Source of the DNA: Spirogloea muscicola
Lineage: Eukaryota; Streptophyta; Zygnematophyceae; Spirogloeales; Spirogloeaceae
Direction: 5' to 3'
NCBI GenBank assembly: GCA_009602725.1
Contig: WELB01000211.1
Location: 61,659 to 82,853 of the forward strand
DNA: 21,195 bases
Positions 1 through 10,400 of this stretch are shown here, piece after piece. Both the position numbers and the translations under genes were made by a program. Below the pieces are notes generated by a model, which was given only the letters and a program-made list of their open reading frames with translations, was not told the origin of the DNA and did not search any database. Every line of letters starts with the position of its first letter. The stretch's first letter is position 1.

Positions 1-3000
1 GGGCGGCGCTGGTGGCGCTGGGCCTCCTGGCGGGCCTGGGCGCCGTGCCGCGCCTGCCGGCCGCCCTCCCCACGGGCCCGGCGGCCGCTGCCACTGCCGA
101 GGTGCATCCTGCGACCATTCAAGGTTTAGAATGTAGGGCTACGGTTTATGACTCAGGGGTTAAGGGTTCAAGCCTCGGCTGTCACACTGGCAGACAGCAC
201 AATTGTGCCGTCAGCCAGTGCATCTCATTCTGTATGCGAGCTGCCGCCGTCCCCTAAAATCCGAACCCTGAATGAACCCGCGGCTGCAGATCGTGCTGGC
301 GGAGCCCGAGGAGCAGGCCAAGCCGCGGCGGGCGACCGTGGAGGAGCGCGCCGTGTACGCCCTCGACTACTTCTTCGCCACGCACCCCATGGGCAAGGCG
401 CGCTCGCCGCCGCCGCCGCCGGCCGCTGGAGCTTCGCTGCCGCAGCAGCTGGGTTTAGGTTTTAGGTCTAGAATTTTGGGTTTAGGATTTAGGGTTAACC
501 TGACCCTAAACTCGTGGCCACGTGGTGGGGTGCAGGCGGTCATATTGCTCGTCATCACGGCAGCACTCACGGTCGTGGGCGGCGTGGCCTACCGTCGGGC
601 AGCGTCAGAGAGCGGCGAGGCCGTCAACACGCCCGCATCCATGTGGGCTGCCTGGACATTTGTCGCTGACGCAGGCACGCATGCCGGCGAGGTGAGCCGC
701 AGCCGCTGTCGGCAAAGCCGCCGCTCTTCGTAGTGTCTGTCATGGCCACTTGGGCCTCCCACAGTGCAGCTGGTGCACTGGTAGGTTGCCATCTAGCTCC
801 CACACAGCGCACTGCCTGGTCCCACCTCAGGACACGGTGCCCAAGCGGGTGGTGGCGGTGCCGCTTACGTTGGCGGGCATGCTCTTCTTCGCGCTACTCG
901 TTGGCCTCATGAGCGACGCCGTGAGCGGCAAGGTGGACGAGCTCCAGAAGTGCGCATCGCTCGTCATCGAGAGCGACCACACGCTCGTCATAGGTCCGTC
1001 GGTTGCTCACACCCACGTTCCGGCCTACCCCTGCTGCACACCCCTCCGGCCACCTTTGCCTCTCAGTGCACCCAGTGCTGCCACCGTCCTTCAGCCCTTT
1101 TTGATCCAGAAAAGGCATCACCCTTTGGGCCTGATTTCTTCAATCTTGATGTAGAAGACCTTACCCCGATGTCAAAGTCTAGGTACTCTAACACTCAAAG
1201 ATTGAAAGAGCCATTGATCCCTTTACTTATTCGCATCTCACTCATCTCACCCTGCTCCCCCCCCTCTCTCCTTTCCCCTCACGACAGCGAATGAAATCAG
1301 TGCAGTAACGCATCTAAGGATGGCACCTCGTCTGTGGTGGGGCTGTTCCCTACTATTTGCTCTTGTATGGCTTGAGTGGGGCTCATTGGAGAAGCGGTTC
1401 TTGTGCTCCACAATGCTCTACTTGTAGCGAGGCTGCTGACCACCTCAGCCAGCGCCCGCCGTGTCTTTCTCCATCCCTTGCAGGCTGGTCAAGAAAGACA
1501 GTGCCACTGGTGAAGCAGCTTGCAGTGGCCAACAAGGCGCGGCAGCGTGGGCAGAAGCGTGCTGTTGTGGTGCTAGGCGAGGAGGAGAAGGTGGCCATGG
1601 ATGCAGCGCTCCTTGAGGCGCTGCCGGTGGTGGAGCGCCATGGCACCAAGGTGGTGACACGCCCGGGCGCGCCGACGGTGTCTGAGGATCTGCGGCGCTG
1701 CTCCGCGGGCAGCGCGAGGTCCATTGTTGTCCTCTCGCCCGACGGCCTTGAAGCGGACCAGGCCGATGCCAAGGTGCAGTTGCTGTAGATGAGACTTCAG
1801 CCTGGCTCTAGAATCTAAATTCTGAAAGAGACACCAAATATAGCCCCAAATGTTGTACGCTCTGCGATGATTTACATTTCATGCGATTATCGCATAGCTT
1901 TCTTGAATAATGCACACATATAAGCTCCAGGTACCTTGCATGAGATTTGGAGCTTATGTGTTTCTGGTAAGTAGTGGTAAGCAAGTCCAACATGCTAATA
2001 CTCCAACATTCTTCTGCAGGTGCTGCAGGCGTGTTTGGTGCTTGGCCATGTGTCAGGCATACGCGCGGACGTAGTGGCAGAGTTTCAAGAGCTTGACAAC
2101 GTCAGTGTGCTGCAGAGCATGCACGCAACGATCCTCGGCGACGCCGGGAGTCTGACGCGTACAAGGCAACAGGGCAAGCAGGGGCTTGTTAGGGGCAACT
2201 TCAAGAGTGTTGAACGCAGGCAAGGGTGGTGGCTGCGCCTCTGCCAAAGCCTAAGCTGTAGCTTGATAATTGAAGTATAACCTGCAATCAACATGCACTT
2301 AGCTGGCTATGGGTTGTCTCATTGGCAACAGGGGTGTCAGCAAGATGGTGCCAGTGGCCACTGGCGATCTCGCGTTCCGCATCATGGTGGAGCGTGCACT
2401 GCGGCCGGGCACGTCGAGCGTCCTCTCCCAGCTGCTTGCGTTCGATGGCTCCGAGTTCCACTTAAAGCACTGGTGCCGGCAGCCTTCATTCACATTTTTG
2501 GAACGCTGCTGATTTCACTCTATTATTCCTGTTTCTAGAGTGGAGATTTGCATCAGTGGAAAGACTTTCACCATTGTCGTTGATGCAGCTCAGTGAAATA
2601 GCAAAGGTCAAGTGGCACTGCAAATGAGGCCGAAATTGCGGTGTTCTGGCCAGGCCAGAGCTTGTGGGCAAGCGCTTTAGGGATATTCTTTTCCTCTTCA
2701 AGGACGCAGTGCCCGTCGGCATCCGCAAACGCCGGAACACGCTCGTCAACCCGCCACCTGAGACGCTCTTTGAGGTCTGTCTGCATTTCTCCGGCGCGGC
2801 AACCTGGGTTGCTCATCGAGGTGCAGCTTTTGCACGCTGGTGGCAACTATATTTTGCAATGGCCAAGCCCTGTAGGGCTTTTATAGGACTGAAGATGGTG
2901 AAGTGGCCAATGCAGGAGGGGGATAGGTTGTTGGTCATCGCCGAAGACGATGCCAGTTACAAGCCGGGGCCTTCGAATGCACCCGACTTCCCATACCATC

Positions 3001-4835
3001 AAAGCCGGCCGACTCATGTGCAACCCAAAACGAACATGCTTCTGTGCGGCTTCCAGCCAAACCTCCCCGACATCCTCCGCCTCCTCGACTCCTCAGTTGC
3101 TCGGGGTGCGCAAATTGGCTGATCCTCGGACTACAGATGGTTATAATTGAAGTCACAGCAGTGTGGCTCATGAGTGAATGTCTGCAATTTTTGTGCTGAC
3201 AGGTGATCAGGCAATGCAGAATTTCTTCACTTCTTCTAATGGACAAATTAACGCTGGGCCTGCGTGTGAACATAATTGCAGGAAGTCAGGTAACAATGCT
3301 CGCCGATCCGCAGTTCAAGGAGACAATTAAGGAACCTTGACCTCTCTCGGCGTCTGACAAATGTCACACTCAAGATTCGTGAGTCAGTGAAACCCCACCT
3401 CTACTATTTATCAGACTATACATAAGTTTCAACATCATGCTCTTGCATGGACTGGCTCGTAGCTACGGAGTTGGGTGCTGATCAAGACAAGGATAGACCT
3501 TGACAACTGGCCTTGACAGGTTACGGTGCCCCGCACTCTCGTCAGGTCCTGGAGAAGCTCCCCTTGGAGCAATATGACCGCGTGATCATCATCAAGGACC
3601 ACCAGTTGCCTAGCTCCTCGCCCACAGACGTAGCCATGTACATCCGTCATATCCAGGTACGCAGAGCGTTTTCTTCAGATTCTTTCACCTTGTCAGCATC
3701 TCGTGGCATCAGAACATGGCAACAGGCAGACACCCAGACCAAGATTCTGCTTGACTGACTCGACCTGGACCTCGGTAAGTGCAGTCATCGAGGGGTAAGG
3801 CAGATGCGACCGTGGTGGCCGAAGTGGAGGCCAAGGGCGGCGATGCACTGCAGCAGGTGCAGCGCACGTGGCTCGACGATGCCAGCTTTCCAGAGGAGCT
3901 CGAAGTACATTTTACTCATCCTTTTCTGCATGCCGGACCCCTCACTGTTGCCAGGCTTAGACCAACACCTGGACATCGATGTGTACTGCTGATGACGTGA
4001 AGGCCCTTAGGTGTGCTGATGTGATGACATCCCATCAGCAAGTAGGTATTATGTCTACATTTGAGTAGCTTTGATGTAGAGGGTGGAGCTCATGTACTTT
4101 ACTCTGGTTGCCCTCCTTGACAGGCCATGGTGCTCGCTCATCTCGCTGAAGATGCAGGTATGCATAGCCTACTTAACACTGTGACTGCTTTGAGCCAACG
4201 ACGCTGCATGAGCCTTCTGTCTCCCTTCAGTCAGGGCTGCCAAGCAAAGTTTCCACTTGTTCATGCAGGAGAAGACAGCACAGCGCCTTCTTTCTTGGTG
4301 AGGACAATGTATAATGTTTGCCACTCATCTTTTGAGCACGTCCACGTGCCTTGGCTGTGCACACAGATGTTGGTGGCGTGTTGGATCAGGTGATCAGCGA
4401 GACGGGCAGTGAGCTTGTCCTCCGTAGTGTGCTCACTTATGCGGATGAAGGCGAGCAGGTCAACTTATGGGAGCTGCAGGCAATGCCACTACCCCAGCCT
4501 ATGCAGCATGACCTGCATTTTATATATACCTCATTGAGCAAGGCCAACCTCAGATGCCACTTTTGTGATAACACGCTGATGCCCAACATCAAGAGGGAGA
4601 GCGAGAGACACTACACAGAGCTACTGATGTGATCTATCATAATCTGTTTCTTTCTTATTTTTGACATCTGTGGGGTGCATGCGTGCAGGCAAGGGCGATG
4701 GTGCAAAGGGAGATCATTGTTGCGTACAAACACGCTGGTCAGAGCGCTGATTGGGCACTGAATCCTCCCAATAAGGACCTCAAGCTCCGGTGGCATCAAG
4801 GTGATGAGCTCGTTGTGCTATCTCAAGGCAACTAG
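1..4835 (+). CDS. DMI1: CASTOR/POLLUX/DMI1-type cation channel, 5' partial, about 16 exons
   Basis: This encodes a tetrameric cation channel with pore helices followed by RCK-type cytosolic domains. Land-plant relatives sit in the nuclear envelope (CASTOR, POLLUX/DMI1, symbiotic calcium spiking) or the plastid envelope (PEC1/PEC2); location here cannot be read. Exons by phase and homology: 1-101, 290-397, 536-691, 831-993, 1484-1773, 2020-about 2165, 2332-2472, 2654-2774, 2916-3105, 3314-3378, 3520-3656, 3785-3904, 4124-4157, 4367-4479, 4689-4835 (TAG stop). A small exon near 3162-3179 (VWLMSE) is likely but unresolved. Visible motifs are a hydrophobic helix in exon 1, YALDYFFATHPMGK before the next helix, the pore WTFVADAGTHAGE, FALLVGLMSDAVSGKVDEL, the nucleotide-fold start GWSRKTVPLVKQLAVANKA, and EGDRLLVIAEDD and GDELVVLSQGN near the C-terminus. 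The N-terminus lies outside the window. Introns at 398 and 4480 appear to start with GC. Family assignment is very firm; exons between 2100 and 2332 and between 3105 and 3314 are uncertain. Confidence 0.93.
120..279 (+). repeat. Degenerate telomere-like tract in intron 1 of the channel gene
   Basis: Within intron 102-289, positions 121-171 contain diverged GGTTTAG, TGTAGGG, GGGGTTAAGGG units. Positions 251-279 carry the opposite orientation (CCCTAAA-like, GAACCCTGAA). They resemble eroded TTTAGGG repeats rather than an exact array. Confidence 0.55.
398..535 (+). other. GC-AG intron in the channel gene, carrying a telomere-like tract
   Basis: The preceding exon ends HPMGK (AAG at 395-397) and the next begins AVILLVITAALTVVGG after TGCAG at 535. 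Both sides are phase 0, and joining them gives the ungapped spacing seen in DMI1 (YPYAK followed by the helix). The intron would start with GCGCGC. A GT donor near 451 is the alternative, but it would insert a Pro/Ala-rich stretch of about 18 residues just before the membrane helix. Confidence 0.6.
451..513 (+). repeat. Degenerate telomere-like tract in intron 2 of the channel gene
   Basis: The tract contains GGGTTTAGG, TTTTAGG, GGGTTTAGG and TTTAGGG units, and ends with the reverse unit ACCCTAAAC at 503-512. Both orientations therefore face each other in 60 nt. Confidence 0.7.
4480..4688 (+). other. GC-AG intron in the channel gene
   Basis: The exon ends NLWELQ (CAG at 4477-4479) and the intron begins GCAATG. 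The last exon starts ARAMVQREIIVAYKH after GTGCAG at 4688. Phase is 0 on both sides and the joined protein keeps the family spacing. The next usable GT lies near 4565 and would add about 28 unrelated residues. Confidence 0.65.
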
Positions 4836-5881
4836 TCTCACTTCCAGCTGGAGTGTTTGGTGGTTCCTGTCATAAGGTAACTTCCAATGATGTGATGCTG
4901 AGATTAAAAATACATCAGCCACCGACCTTAAGCCCACGCAGCCAATAATGGCAGCTTAATCGACTGGATTCCACCAGTGTCAAAGGTTTTGTCTTGCCCA
5001 CATCATAGAGGCCTGCCCAGCCTGATAAGCTTACTGTGGGTTTCCTTGACCTGCTGTCTGAGTAATCTGGAGCTCCTTTGCGCCATTACCGTGCTACCAT
5101 GGCTAACATGCTAGATAGCTTGCTGCTCCAAGAGAGCCCGGAGTTCTTATTGAGCAACATATATCTGCAACAACATTGGAATTTCTCTTGAACATTGTCA
5201 CCCTTTTGAAATGTTTGGTGCATCTTAAATCAACCTCCTGCACCTGCCGCCAGGAGCAACGGGTCTTTTCATTCCGGAATGGCCTATGCAAACCAGAAGC
5301 AGTACCACATCACCTCACTTGTTCTCTCCTTCGAAACTCTATTAGATTCTAACCTAGTTCGCTGAATGGAGTAGCTCTAATACTTCCAACTTCTGTGCTC
5401 CCTATTGTGCTTTACATACACCCCAGCGTGAGATCATGGTGAGGTGATTATCAACACTGCAGCAGGCGGGGAGGACCTTGTATATCGTGCAGATTATCAG
5501 GATCATCAGAATATCAGATTATCACACGGTTGCTTCCAGTGCACAATGCAAGCTGCAGGTGCAGAGTAGTCTAGCGAATATTGTTCTGCTATTGTGCTAT
5601 CCTTTCATCCGTCATTGCTCACTGTGCTTGTTGTGGGTCGGAATACTCTCTGGCGGTTGCATCTCCTTCTGGGGCAGGGCAACTGCAACGCCAATGCCCG
5701 TCTCACCTACCGGCAACATGTCTGAACGCAGCAGCATGTGACCATGCTGCACCGCGGGCTTTGCTGCTGTGGTTGCTGCATGAAATGTACCTACTTCCTG
5801 GCCTTTGGCCTCAGTAGGTGGACTGTGCCCCCATATGCCCCACAACAACTTCAGGGTCTGAGAGATTGATTGCCCTTGCAG
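4836..5881. other. Intergenic or unresolved stretch after the channel gene
   Basis: I see no recognisable gene. The first part is presumably the 3' untranslated region of the channel gene. Coding-like patches are possible: a short ATG-led frame from 5099 (MANMLDSLLLQESPEF...), a frame near 5176 reading LEFLLNIVTLLKCLVHL, and a frame near 5640-5815 ending LLLWLLHEMYLLPGLWPQ. None has a homologue I know, and their splice phases do not chain convincingly. They may be upstream exons of the unrecognised gene that follows. Confidence 0.4.
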
Positions 5882-6943
5882 TCTGACGACCTTAAGCTGG
5901 TATGAAAGCCTCCGGGCTGCCATGCATGCAAGCTTACAGATGCAGATGCTTGCTCAACAAAGCGCGACTGAAAATTCAGCAGCAGCAGCAGCAGCTTTCC
6001 CTCTGGAGATGGTTGAGAGAATGCGCAGCATATTATCTAGCTGCTGCTCCTGTAGGCAGATTGTCAAGTCCTTCCTCGTAAGTATACTCAGCCTGGCCTT
6101 GTTGACCCCAGTCATGAAAGCGAATTGCTCACCTGTGTGCGCTAGCTCGGCCTTCTGACGGAGGTGCTTCCGGCAGCCGTGCCGGCGGCACGCTGTCGTC
6201 CTGCAACTGCGGCCAAATGGGCACCTCAAACAGTCATTTCCTGCTCGTTGCCCCTTCAGATTAACAATTTAAATGTATAGTACCCTGACGTCGATGTAGA
6301 GGCAACTTTCGCCTGTGAAACGATCACTGCTGAGCCAGCGAATACAGCTGGCTCAGCAGTCACGACTCAGGGTTTTGTGTGCGAGGCTCTGTCCTCAGCT
6401 CTTGAAGAGCGTAGGTGTCTAAGTTTCTCCTGACAGTTGAAGGACGGGGCCACGAGCCATGGGCTGAGCGTCCTTACTACGGTGGCCGATTGCCATGTAC
6501 TTGGCAGTCGCAGCAACGCAGGTGGGCGCGGCGCGGAGGTGGGCGCCCAGCAGTCGCCCACCTGCATGGCGGCTGTCGAGGCTCCCGCAGTCGTTTCTCG
6601 TCGCGTCCTCGTCTCGATTCCGCACTAGCGCCACGGCGAGAGCCTTCAGCGGCGTTGCGCCGCCGCGGGACGACGGCGGAGCGGCGACGGCGCGGGGGCG
6701 ACGGCCAGCCGCAATCTGATACCTTAGGCTGCATGCATGGGTCCTCGCTTTCATACCCTACTCGAGAACATCGCAAGTCTGGGTTATGCACGACGTGAGG
6801 ATGTGCTTCCAGCCCAGGTGCGCATGCCGGCAGCCTCTTTGTCATTTCCGCGACGTCGTGTGTCAGCCTGCTTGCAGCGAGCTCAGGCTGATGCTTTGCA
6901 TCAGAAAGCTAGTCGAGCTCTGGGTGGTAGCACAAGGGCTTGA
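5882..6943 (+). CDS. Unrecognised multi-exon gene, coding-like exons only
   Basis: Two exons join in phase with good splice sites. The first is 5882-6077, after TTGCAG, ending at a perfect GTAAGT donor. It reads LSWYESLRAAMHASLQMQML, then an Ala run, then FPLEMVERMRSILSSCCSCRQ and IVKSFL. The second starts at 6146 after GCTAG and reads LGLLTEVLPAAVPAARC. A third likely exon is 6437-6521 (LKDGATSHGLSVLTTVADCH). Further candidates lie at 6728-6818 and around 6870-6990. The composition suggests a helical, perhaps ARM/HEAT-like protein, but I do not recognise the family and later phases do not all match. It may be a pseudogene or partly mis-modelled. Confidence 0.35.
5978..5995 (+). repeat. Short CAG microsatellite
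   Basis: Six CAG/GCA units run in a row. Inside the tentative exon 5882-6077 they are read as an alanine run (GCA frame). Confidence 0.8.
6326..6360. repeat. Perfect 13-bp inverted repeat (hairpin)
   Basis: The left arm ACTGCTGAGCCAG (6326-6338) is the exact reverse complement of the right arm CTGGCTCAGCAGT (6348-6360), with a 9-nt loop. It lies in a probable intron of the unrecognised gene. It is not followed by a T-run, and terminators of the bacterial kind are not expected here. Confidence 0.9.
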
Positions 6944-7135
6944 CAATTGCCGTCCGGTATTCGGGCATCAGTTAGCGACCTCTATGTGCTGACTCGTGGT
7001 CACTGAGCGGGTCAGCTAAGCAGCAGGTGCTGTACATCTGTCGATGTGCTTGATTTGTATTTGGCCACTCAGGCCCTCCAGTACACAAAGCACAGTCCAT
7101 TTTCCGCTTTACATTCGAAGCAGCTGTGATCTTCT

Positions 7136-7213
7136 GCCTGCCCGCGGGGAACGGGCAGGCCTGCAGGCTCGGAAGCGAGAACATTGTGGCCCTGCCCGCG
7201 GGCAGGGGGGGGG
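7136..7213. repeat. GC-rich palindromes upstream of the VPS15 start
   Basis: GCCTGCCCG (7136-7144) pairs with CGGGCAGGC (7152-7160). An 18-bp perfect palindrome CCCTGCCCGCGGGCAGGG spans 7190-7207 and runs into a G tract. The core CTGCCCGC recurs at about 7283. The stretch from 6944 to 7334 otherwise holds no gene I can support, and probably includes promoter and 5' untranslated sequence. Confidence 0.75.
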
Positions 7214-7334
7214 TGAGGGGCCCTTCCCGTTAGGAAGCTTCTGCCGGTATCGGCGGGCCGTCAGGGGTCCCCGTTAGGGCCCCTGCCCGCCGCCGCTGCC
7301 AGGGCCGCGCGCCGCGGCGGCGGCGGCGGCGGCG

Positions 7335-7419
7335 ATGGGGAACCAGCTGGCGCGGACGACGCAGGTGTCACGGTCGGACTACTACCTGCACGAGCTGCCG
7401 TCGAGCGTGGTGTACAAGG
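7335..7419 (+). CDS. VPS15: VPS15 (PI3-kinase regulatory kinase) first codons, cut off at the N
   Basis: The ATG opens MGNQLARTTQVS, then SDYYLHELPSS and VVYK. This matches the N-terminus of plant VPS15 (MGNxxARTTQVS, YYLHxLPSS), the protein-kinase-like scaffold that with VPS34 and ATG6 makes phosphatidylinositol 3-phosphate for autophagy and vacuolar sorting. Gly2 within MGNQLAR fits the N-myristoylation site known for the family. Only about 28 codons are present. The frame then meets the ambiguous base at 7420 and continues as Arg/Pro-rich nonsense; the kinase, HEAT and WD40 parts are absent from the window. No donor splice site is needed to explain the break, since a different gene starts one base later in another frame. 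Upstream is a GC-rich leader of GGC repeats. Identification rests on one short but distinctive motif. Confidence 0.78.
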
Positions 7420-7420
7420 N
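7420..7420. other. Single ambiguous base at a probable assembly join
   Basis: This is the only N in the window. The VPS15 frame (codons starting at 7335) ends here, and the ubiquitin-protease frame, offset by two, is open from 7421. Both genes are truncated at exactly this point. Confidence 0.85.
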
Positions 7421-10400
7421 GGCGCGGCGGCGGCGCCCGCGGCGGCGGCCATCAAGGCGGAGTGCGAGAAGGCGGTGGCGGCGCTGCGGCGCGGCAATCC
7501 GGCCAAGTCGGTGAAGCTCATCCGCGACGTGACGGCGCGCCACCCGGGGTGCGCGCTGGCGCACCGCGTCGCGGGCCACATCCACATGAAGCTGGCGGGC
7601 CTGCTGGAGGACCGCGGCGTGAAGCTCAAGAGCCTGGCGGCCGCTGCCGAGGCGGCGCGCGCCGCGGCGGCGCTCAGCCCTCGCTCGGTGGAGTATGCGC
7701 ACTTCCACGCGCAGCTGCTCTTCGAGCTCGCGGGCGACAGCAAGGGTTACGACGAGGTGGTGCGCGAGTGCGAGCGCGCGCTGGGCGTGGACGACCCCGT
7801 CGACCCCGCCGCCGAGAGCCTGCACGCCGAGAGCCAGCAGGAGCTGGCGACGGCGGACGCGCGCATCCGACACATGCAGGCGGAGCTCAAGGGCATGGTG
7901 CAGAAGGCCAACATCGCGTCGCTGTCGACGTGGATGAAGTCCCTTGGCACCGGCGGCGAGGAGAAGTTCCGCTTCCTCCAGGTGCGCAAGCTCGGCGAGG
8001 ACCCCATGGAACAGCGGCCGCCGCCGCCCCGGCGCGCCCACGAGGTCCGCAAGGCGGTCAAAACGGCGGAGGAGCGGCGGCAGGAGATCGAGGTCCGCGT
8101 CGCCGCCGCGCGCCTCGTGCAGCAGCGCCAGGAGACGGCGGGCTCCACCCAGGACCAGGCCGGCGGCGGCGCCGACGACGATGAGGCGCCCTCGTCCAGG
8201 CTGCTGCGGCGGCCGGGGGACCGCCGCAAGGGCGCCCGCGACGGGCTCGTCCGCCGCAACCCCAAGGTTCTCATGTTGCACCTTGGCGATCAAGCGTTAG
8301 CGCCGCACTAGCGACGAGATGCCATTTGCCCTCCCTGCAAAGGCGCGCCAAACTTCTTGGCAAAGCCATGACTGTGCGCCCTTTGCCTCGTCGTCGCAGC
8401 CATCGCAAGTGGAGGAGATGGTGGCGCGTGTGAAGCCGTTCTGGAAGGATGTGCCGCAGGAGACGCGGGACCGGCTGCTGGAGGTGTCCCTCGCGGACTT
8501 CAAGGGCAGCCTCTCTGGCACGCGCCAAGCGGAGGCCGTGGAAGCGCTGGCGGAGGCGCTGGCGTTCGCGCAGGAGAAGAAGACGTGGCGGTTCTGGGCC
8601 TGCTGCCGGTGTGGTGAGCAATTCATTGACCACCAGGAGCACAACCGGCATGTCATGGACGAGCACGTGGGGAAGCTCACGTCCAAGCAGTCGAAGCTCC
8701 TCCCGCAGGTGCTCCACAAGCTCTTACCTCTCTGCCTGCATCTCCTCTCTCTCGTGCAGCCAATCTAGCTGCGGCATTGCTTGCAGCAGAACACCAGCTG
8801 ATACGACTTGCTTGTATGTATGCGTGCAGGAAACTGACCTTGACTGGTTGGAGCTGATCAATGACGAGGATATCCGTCCGGTCGATGGCCTTGCTGCTGT
8901 GAAGATTCTCATCGATGCAGCCCCAAAGGTATGTTGAGTGACCCTTGCAAGTAACGATTCTATCCTCTCTCTACGCTTGCTCAATGCTTGACATAGACTC
9001 CAGAAGCGAGTATATGGGGATACTTTCATAGTGATCGTGTCAGGCAGTACATAATAAACAATCATGGACCCTTTCATGCGGTGTCATCGTTTCCACCTTG
9101 GATAGGTTGATGTCCAGGGCGGCGAAGCTGGGCTCGCAGTGGTCTCGGGGGGCGGGCTTTGCAACCAGAGCTTGGCGGTGTCAGACAGCAGCAACGACGC
9201 CAGTGACAGCAGCACGTCGTCCAGCCAGAGCAGCTCTGAGAACCTAAACGAGCGCAGCAACGACCAGGTTGGTGCTCATGGGGAGCAAGAGAAGAGCGTC
9301 GGTGAATTCTCTGAGAAGCCTTCAAGCCGGCCAGGCGAGGTGGCCGCCAGTGATGAGCTTGAGCAGGCAGAGGCCGACGAGGGCCACGTTGCGAATGGCC
9401 ACATCTGCAACGGTGACTGCCAGCGGCAGAAGCGCCTCTTTCCTGGTCCGGACCTTCCTCCGCAGAATCTACCTGTCGTGGAGGACTTGGAGAGGAAGAA
9501 GCTCCTCGAGCACGTCTATCACTTGCTGCGGTCCATGATCAAGGCTAAGTGCCTTAGTGGCGAGCACGTCCACAAGATTGTGCAGTATGCTATGGAGGAA
9601 ATTCAGGTAGGAAGGCTATTCGTCAACAAGCGTGTTGCAGAGACTTTTGTTGCCTGTTTAAGTCCCCGTTACAACTTATATCCATCCTTCAAACGATCCA
9701 CTGAGCACACCTCTGGTGAATGGGCTCAAAAGGCATCCATCTTGAAGTGCTCATGCGACTGTTAACAATCTGTACAATCTGTTGGCTTCTCAGACAATGG
9801 TCGTAGAGCCAACGCTACACGTGGAGCTCAACCCCAGCCCCCTCTACATTCGCTTCTTAGACGCAGTGCACCTGCGCAACATTCAGAAGTACCTTATGGA
9901 GCTTGCCCAGGTCCTTGTTCTTATTCAGCTTTGGTTTCAGTAAGAAGTCGAAATGGTCTCACCCTGCTTAATACGACCAAGTTGGTTTGCCTCTTGGGGT
10001 GCCAATTGCACTGCTTGTAGCTACATTGGCATTCGACACCTGCTGAAAGCATGTAGTAGCGAAGCCCTTACATAAGTCTAGGATTTATTTGAGCTGTATG
10101 CTGAAGTGTGTATTCATGGCTAGGAGAAGCATTATCCCTCCTTCTTTGTAAGTGGATGCTCCGGTTGTCACTACACAAAAAGGAGGACCTGTGGCGTCCA
10201 TTGTTGGGGCAGGAAGTACTACCACTGTGCAAGCTTTATCTCAGCGGTTGACAAATGTATGCTCCTTGTTTGCCCTGCAGACGATCAGCATAGACTGCAT
10301 CCTGATGAACAGCAGCAATGTAGCAAGTGGAGGAGCTGAGAAAGACAGCAACCCTGATGGCGACATCATCCAGGACCGGCTCCTGCTCAATGACGACTTC

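Noticed and set aside
451-513. True telomere end
   Set aside because: The units are diverged, short, in both orientations and flanked by coding exons, so this is not a chromosome end.
3162-3181. Firm micro-exon VWLMSE in the channel gene
   Set aside because: It resembles the family segment LWMFNEVP and is in phase with the preceding exon, but its 3' phase does not fit the exon at 3314. It is mentioned only as tentative.
7382-8293. Long antisense open frame (303 codons) opposite the first ubiquitin-protease exon
   Set aside because: It mirrors a GC-rich, well-conserved coding exon on the plus strand, and its protein is Arg/Leu/Ala-rich with no known domain. It crosses the N at 7420.
7475-8311. 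Reading the ubiquitin-protease as a single-exon gene ending at 8311
   Set aside because: Homology stops at RRNPK (8266), followed by a GT donor. The next exon at 8400 continues the family in phase, and the residues after 8266 match nothing.
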